The translations under genes were made by a program, and so were the position numbers. DNA of 8,253 nt from Thioalkalivibrio sp. (GTDB lineage: Bacteria; Pseudomonadota; Gammaproteobacteria; Ectothiorhodospirales; Ectothiorhodospiraceae): the NCBI GenBank assembly GCA_007119005.1, contig SKQM01000044.1, forward strand, positions 1 to 8,253. Direction: 5' to 3'. Under the pieces are notes generated by a model. It did no database searches, had not been told where the DNA came from, and saw only the letters and a program-made list of their open reading frames with translations. Position 1 is the stretch's first letter; every line of letters starts with the position of its first letter. Of this stretch, positions 6,975 to 8,253 are shown in pieces.

Positions 6975-7658
6975 TCAGGTCGAGTCCTGCGTCGGACCGA
7001 ACAGGGGCGGCAATTCCGAGAGTGCGCCAATCAGTGCCACCGGCCCGCAGCGGCGCAGGCGCTCCGTATCATGCGCGCCGTGGGTCACGCCCACGCCCGA
7101 AACCCGGGCGCTGTTCGCCATCTGGAGGTCGTAAGCACTGTCACCGACCATCACCGCGTCGCGACGATCGACCCCCAGCCGGTCGAGCAAGTGGTCCAGC
7201 ATGGCGGGATGCGGTTTGGACGGGTGCTCGTCGGCGGTCGCCGTCGCATCGAAATACCCACCCAACCCGCTGTATTCCAGGGCCTCGTCGAGCCCCCGTC
7301 GGGACTTCCCCGTGGCCACCGCCAGCAGAAACCCTCGGTCAACCAGCTTCTGCAGCGTCGCCTCCGCATCCGGGTACAGCGGCGTCGGCGTGGTGTCGCG
7401 TTCCAGATAATGCAGCCGGTAGGCGCGGGTCAGGGCCATCATCAAGGCCTCGTCGGCACCCGGGTAGAGAGCCTGTGTGGCCTGGCGTACGCCGAGGCCG
7501 ATGATATCGCGGAGTTGTGCGTCGGTCCGGGGCTCCGCACCGATCGCGTCGATCGCAAGGTGCAGGCAGCGCACGATCCGCGCGATCGAATCCATCAGCG
7601 TGCCGTCCCAGTCGAACACGACCAGCGCCAGTGCATCCCGACCACTGCGTGGAATCAT
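6975..7658 (-). CDS. HAD-superfamily (subfamily IA) phosphatase, phosphoglycolate phosphatase-like
   Basis: A soluble 227-residue Mg2+-dependent phosphohydrolase; the substrate cannot be read from sequence. HAD motif I is DWDGTLMDS with nucleophile Asp16 and acid/base Asp18, motif II is Thr116 in VATGKSRRG, motif III is Lys148 in HPSKPHP, and motif IV is VGDSAYD (Asp173, Asp177). Residues about 21-90 form the helical cap expected between motifs I and II (C1 cap). The fold and SKPHP stretch resemble Gph and pyrophosphatase PpaX relatives, but the distinct gene place beside rluC and sppA, seen in pseudomonads as I recall, argues for a separate orthologous group of unknown substrate. Its ATG overlaps the rluC stop by 4 bases (ATGA), with GGGAG (7666-7670) 7 bases upstream, so translation is probably coupled to rluC. 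Confidence 0.9.
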   Translation of the reverse strand: MIPRSGRDALALVVFDWDGTLMDSIARIVRCLHLAIDAIGAEPRTDAQLRDIIGLGVRQATQALYPGADEALMMALTRAYRLHYLERDTTPTPLYPDAEATLQKLVDRGFLLAVATGKSRRGLDEALEYSGLGGYFDATATADEHPSKPHPAMLDHLLDRLGVDRRDAVMVGDSAYDLQMANSARVSGVGVTHGAHDTERLRRCGPVALIGALSELPPLFGPTQDST

Positions 7659-8253
7659 CGACCGGCTCCCGCGAGAGCCTGCAGCACCCGTTGGAGATCG
7701 TCGGGCAAGGGTGCGGAAAACAGCAACTCCTCGCCGCGTTCGTCGGGGAAACGGATCGCCTGCGCGTGCAGAAACATCCGATGCAGCCCGGCCGTTCTCG
7801 CGGCCCGGTTGGCCTCCGGATCCCCGTAGTCGTGATCGCCTGCGACCGGGTGGCCCAGCGCCTGACCATGGACGCGGATCTGGTGAGTTCTTCCGGTCCC
7901 GATTTCGACTTCCACCAGCGTGAACCGTCCGTAATGTTCCAGGGGGGTGAACAGACTGCTGGCGGGGCGCGCAGTCTCCGCGTCCTGCGGCTCCACCGCC
8001 CGCATGCGCTTGCGTCCTCCGCCGTCCCTTTCCTGTGTGATCGGCAGATCGCAGCGTTGCGGCGGGCCTTCCCAGCGTCCGGCCACCAGCGCGAGGTACC
8101 GCTTGGACACCGCTCCGACGCGCAGTGCCTCGTGAAACGACCTCAAACCCCGCCGGCTCTTGCTGAGCACAAGACAGCCACTGGTTTCGCGATCGAGTCG
8201 GTGGCCCAGTTCCAACTCCGATCCCGGGCGCAGGACCCGCACGGCCTCGATGA
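7655..8253 (-). CDS. rluC: 23S rRNA pseudouridine synthase RluC, 3' part; N-terminus outside window
   Basis: Makes pseudouridines in 23S rRNA (positions 955, 2504 and 2580 in E. coli for RluC). The frame is open to the right edge (IEAVRVLRPG...), so the GTG at 8242 is an internal valine, not a start. About 198 residues are visible; family members have about 320, so the S4 RNA-binding domain and the first part of the catalytic domain are missing. Visible motifs: HRLDRETSGCLVLSKS with the catalytic Asp (DNA 8192-8194), KRYLALVAGRW, and TGRTHQIRVHGQALGHPVAGDHDYG, the arrangement of the RluA/RluC/RluD family. RluC is preferred over RluD or RluA because a HAD gene and sppA follow it, the order recalled from pseudomonads, where rne lies divergently beyond rluC; that neighbour is outside this window. 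Its stop overlaps the start of the HAD gene. Confidence 0.9.
   Translation of the reverse strand, partial: IEAVRVLRPGSELELGHRLDRETSGCLVLSKSRRGLRSFHEALRVGAVSKRYLALVAGRWEGPPQRCDLPITQERDGGGRKRMRAVEPQDAETARPASSLFTPLEHYGRFTLVEVEIGTGRTHQIRVHGQALGHPVAGDHDYGDPEANRAARTAGLHRMFLHAQAIRFPDERGEELLFSAPLPDDLQRVLQALAGAGR
7666..7670 (-). promoter_or_regulatory. Ribosome binding site for the HAD phosphatase gene
   Basis: GGGAG on the minus strand, within the last codons of rluC, is 7 bases before the ATG at 7658. It fixes this ATG as the start and fits translational coupling across the 4-base overlap. Confidence 0.6.

Noticed and set aside
7071..7829. A 252-codon plus-strand open frame opposite the HAD gene and rluC
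   Set aside because: It is antisense to two genes whose catalytic motifs are intact and that overlap by ATGA; no ribosome binding site or recognisable domain.

Overview
The window reads as chromosomal core DNA from a GC-rich gammaproteobacterium. Evidence for this is a full-length Mfd that aligns closely, from memory, with the E. coli protein, an mfd-csiV neighbour pair, and an rluC - HAD phosphatase - sppA block of the kind found in pseudomonads and purple sulfur bacteria. A Chromatiales/Ectothiorhodospiraceae-like host is a guess from composition and gene order, not a demonstrated assignment.

Layout. Plus strand, left to right: the 3' part of an agmatine deiminase gene (aguA, cut by the left edge), N-carbamoylputrescine amidase (aguB), the transcription-repair coupling factor (mfd), and a small exported protein of the CsiV family. 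Minus strand, read from the right edge inward: the 3' part of rluC (cut by the right edge), a HAD-superfamily phosphatase overlapping it by 4 bp, and a short-form signal peptide peptidase (sppA) after a 108-bp gap. The two blocks converge with only 15 bp between the csiV and sppA stop codons. Coding density is very high and no stretch over 300 bases lacks a gene.

How the genes work together. aguA and aguB encode consecutive steps from agmatine to putrescine (agmatine to N-carbamoylputrescine to putrescine). mfd works alone in transcription-coupled repair and may have a weak promoter of its own just after aguB. csiV sits directly behind mfd, with its ribosome binding site overlapping the mfd stop codon. 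rluC (23S rRNA pseudouridylation) and the HAD gene are coupled by an ATGA overlap. SppA is an inner-membrane serine peptidase facing the periplasm.

No mobile element, CRISPR array, tRNA or rRNA gene, or defence-type cassette was seen, and I find no convincing evidence of an undescribed system. The points worth a second look are small: a Tat-like signal on the CsiV protein, a changed residue in a conserved SppA loop, a hexanucleotide expansion in sppA, the uncertain start and leader of mfd, and two hairpins ahead of sppA.
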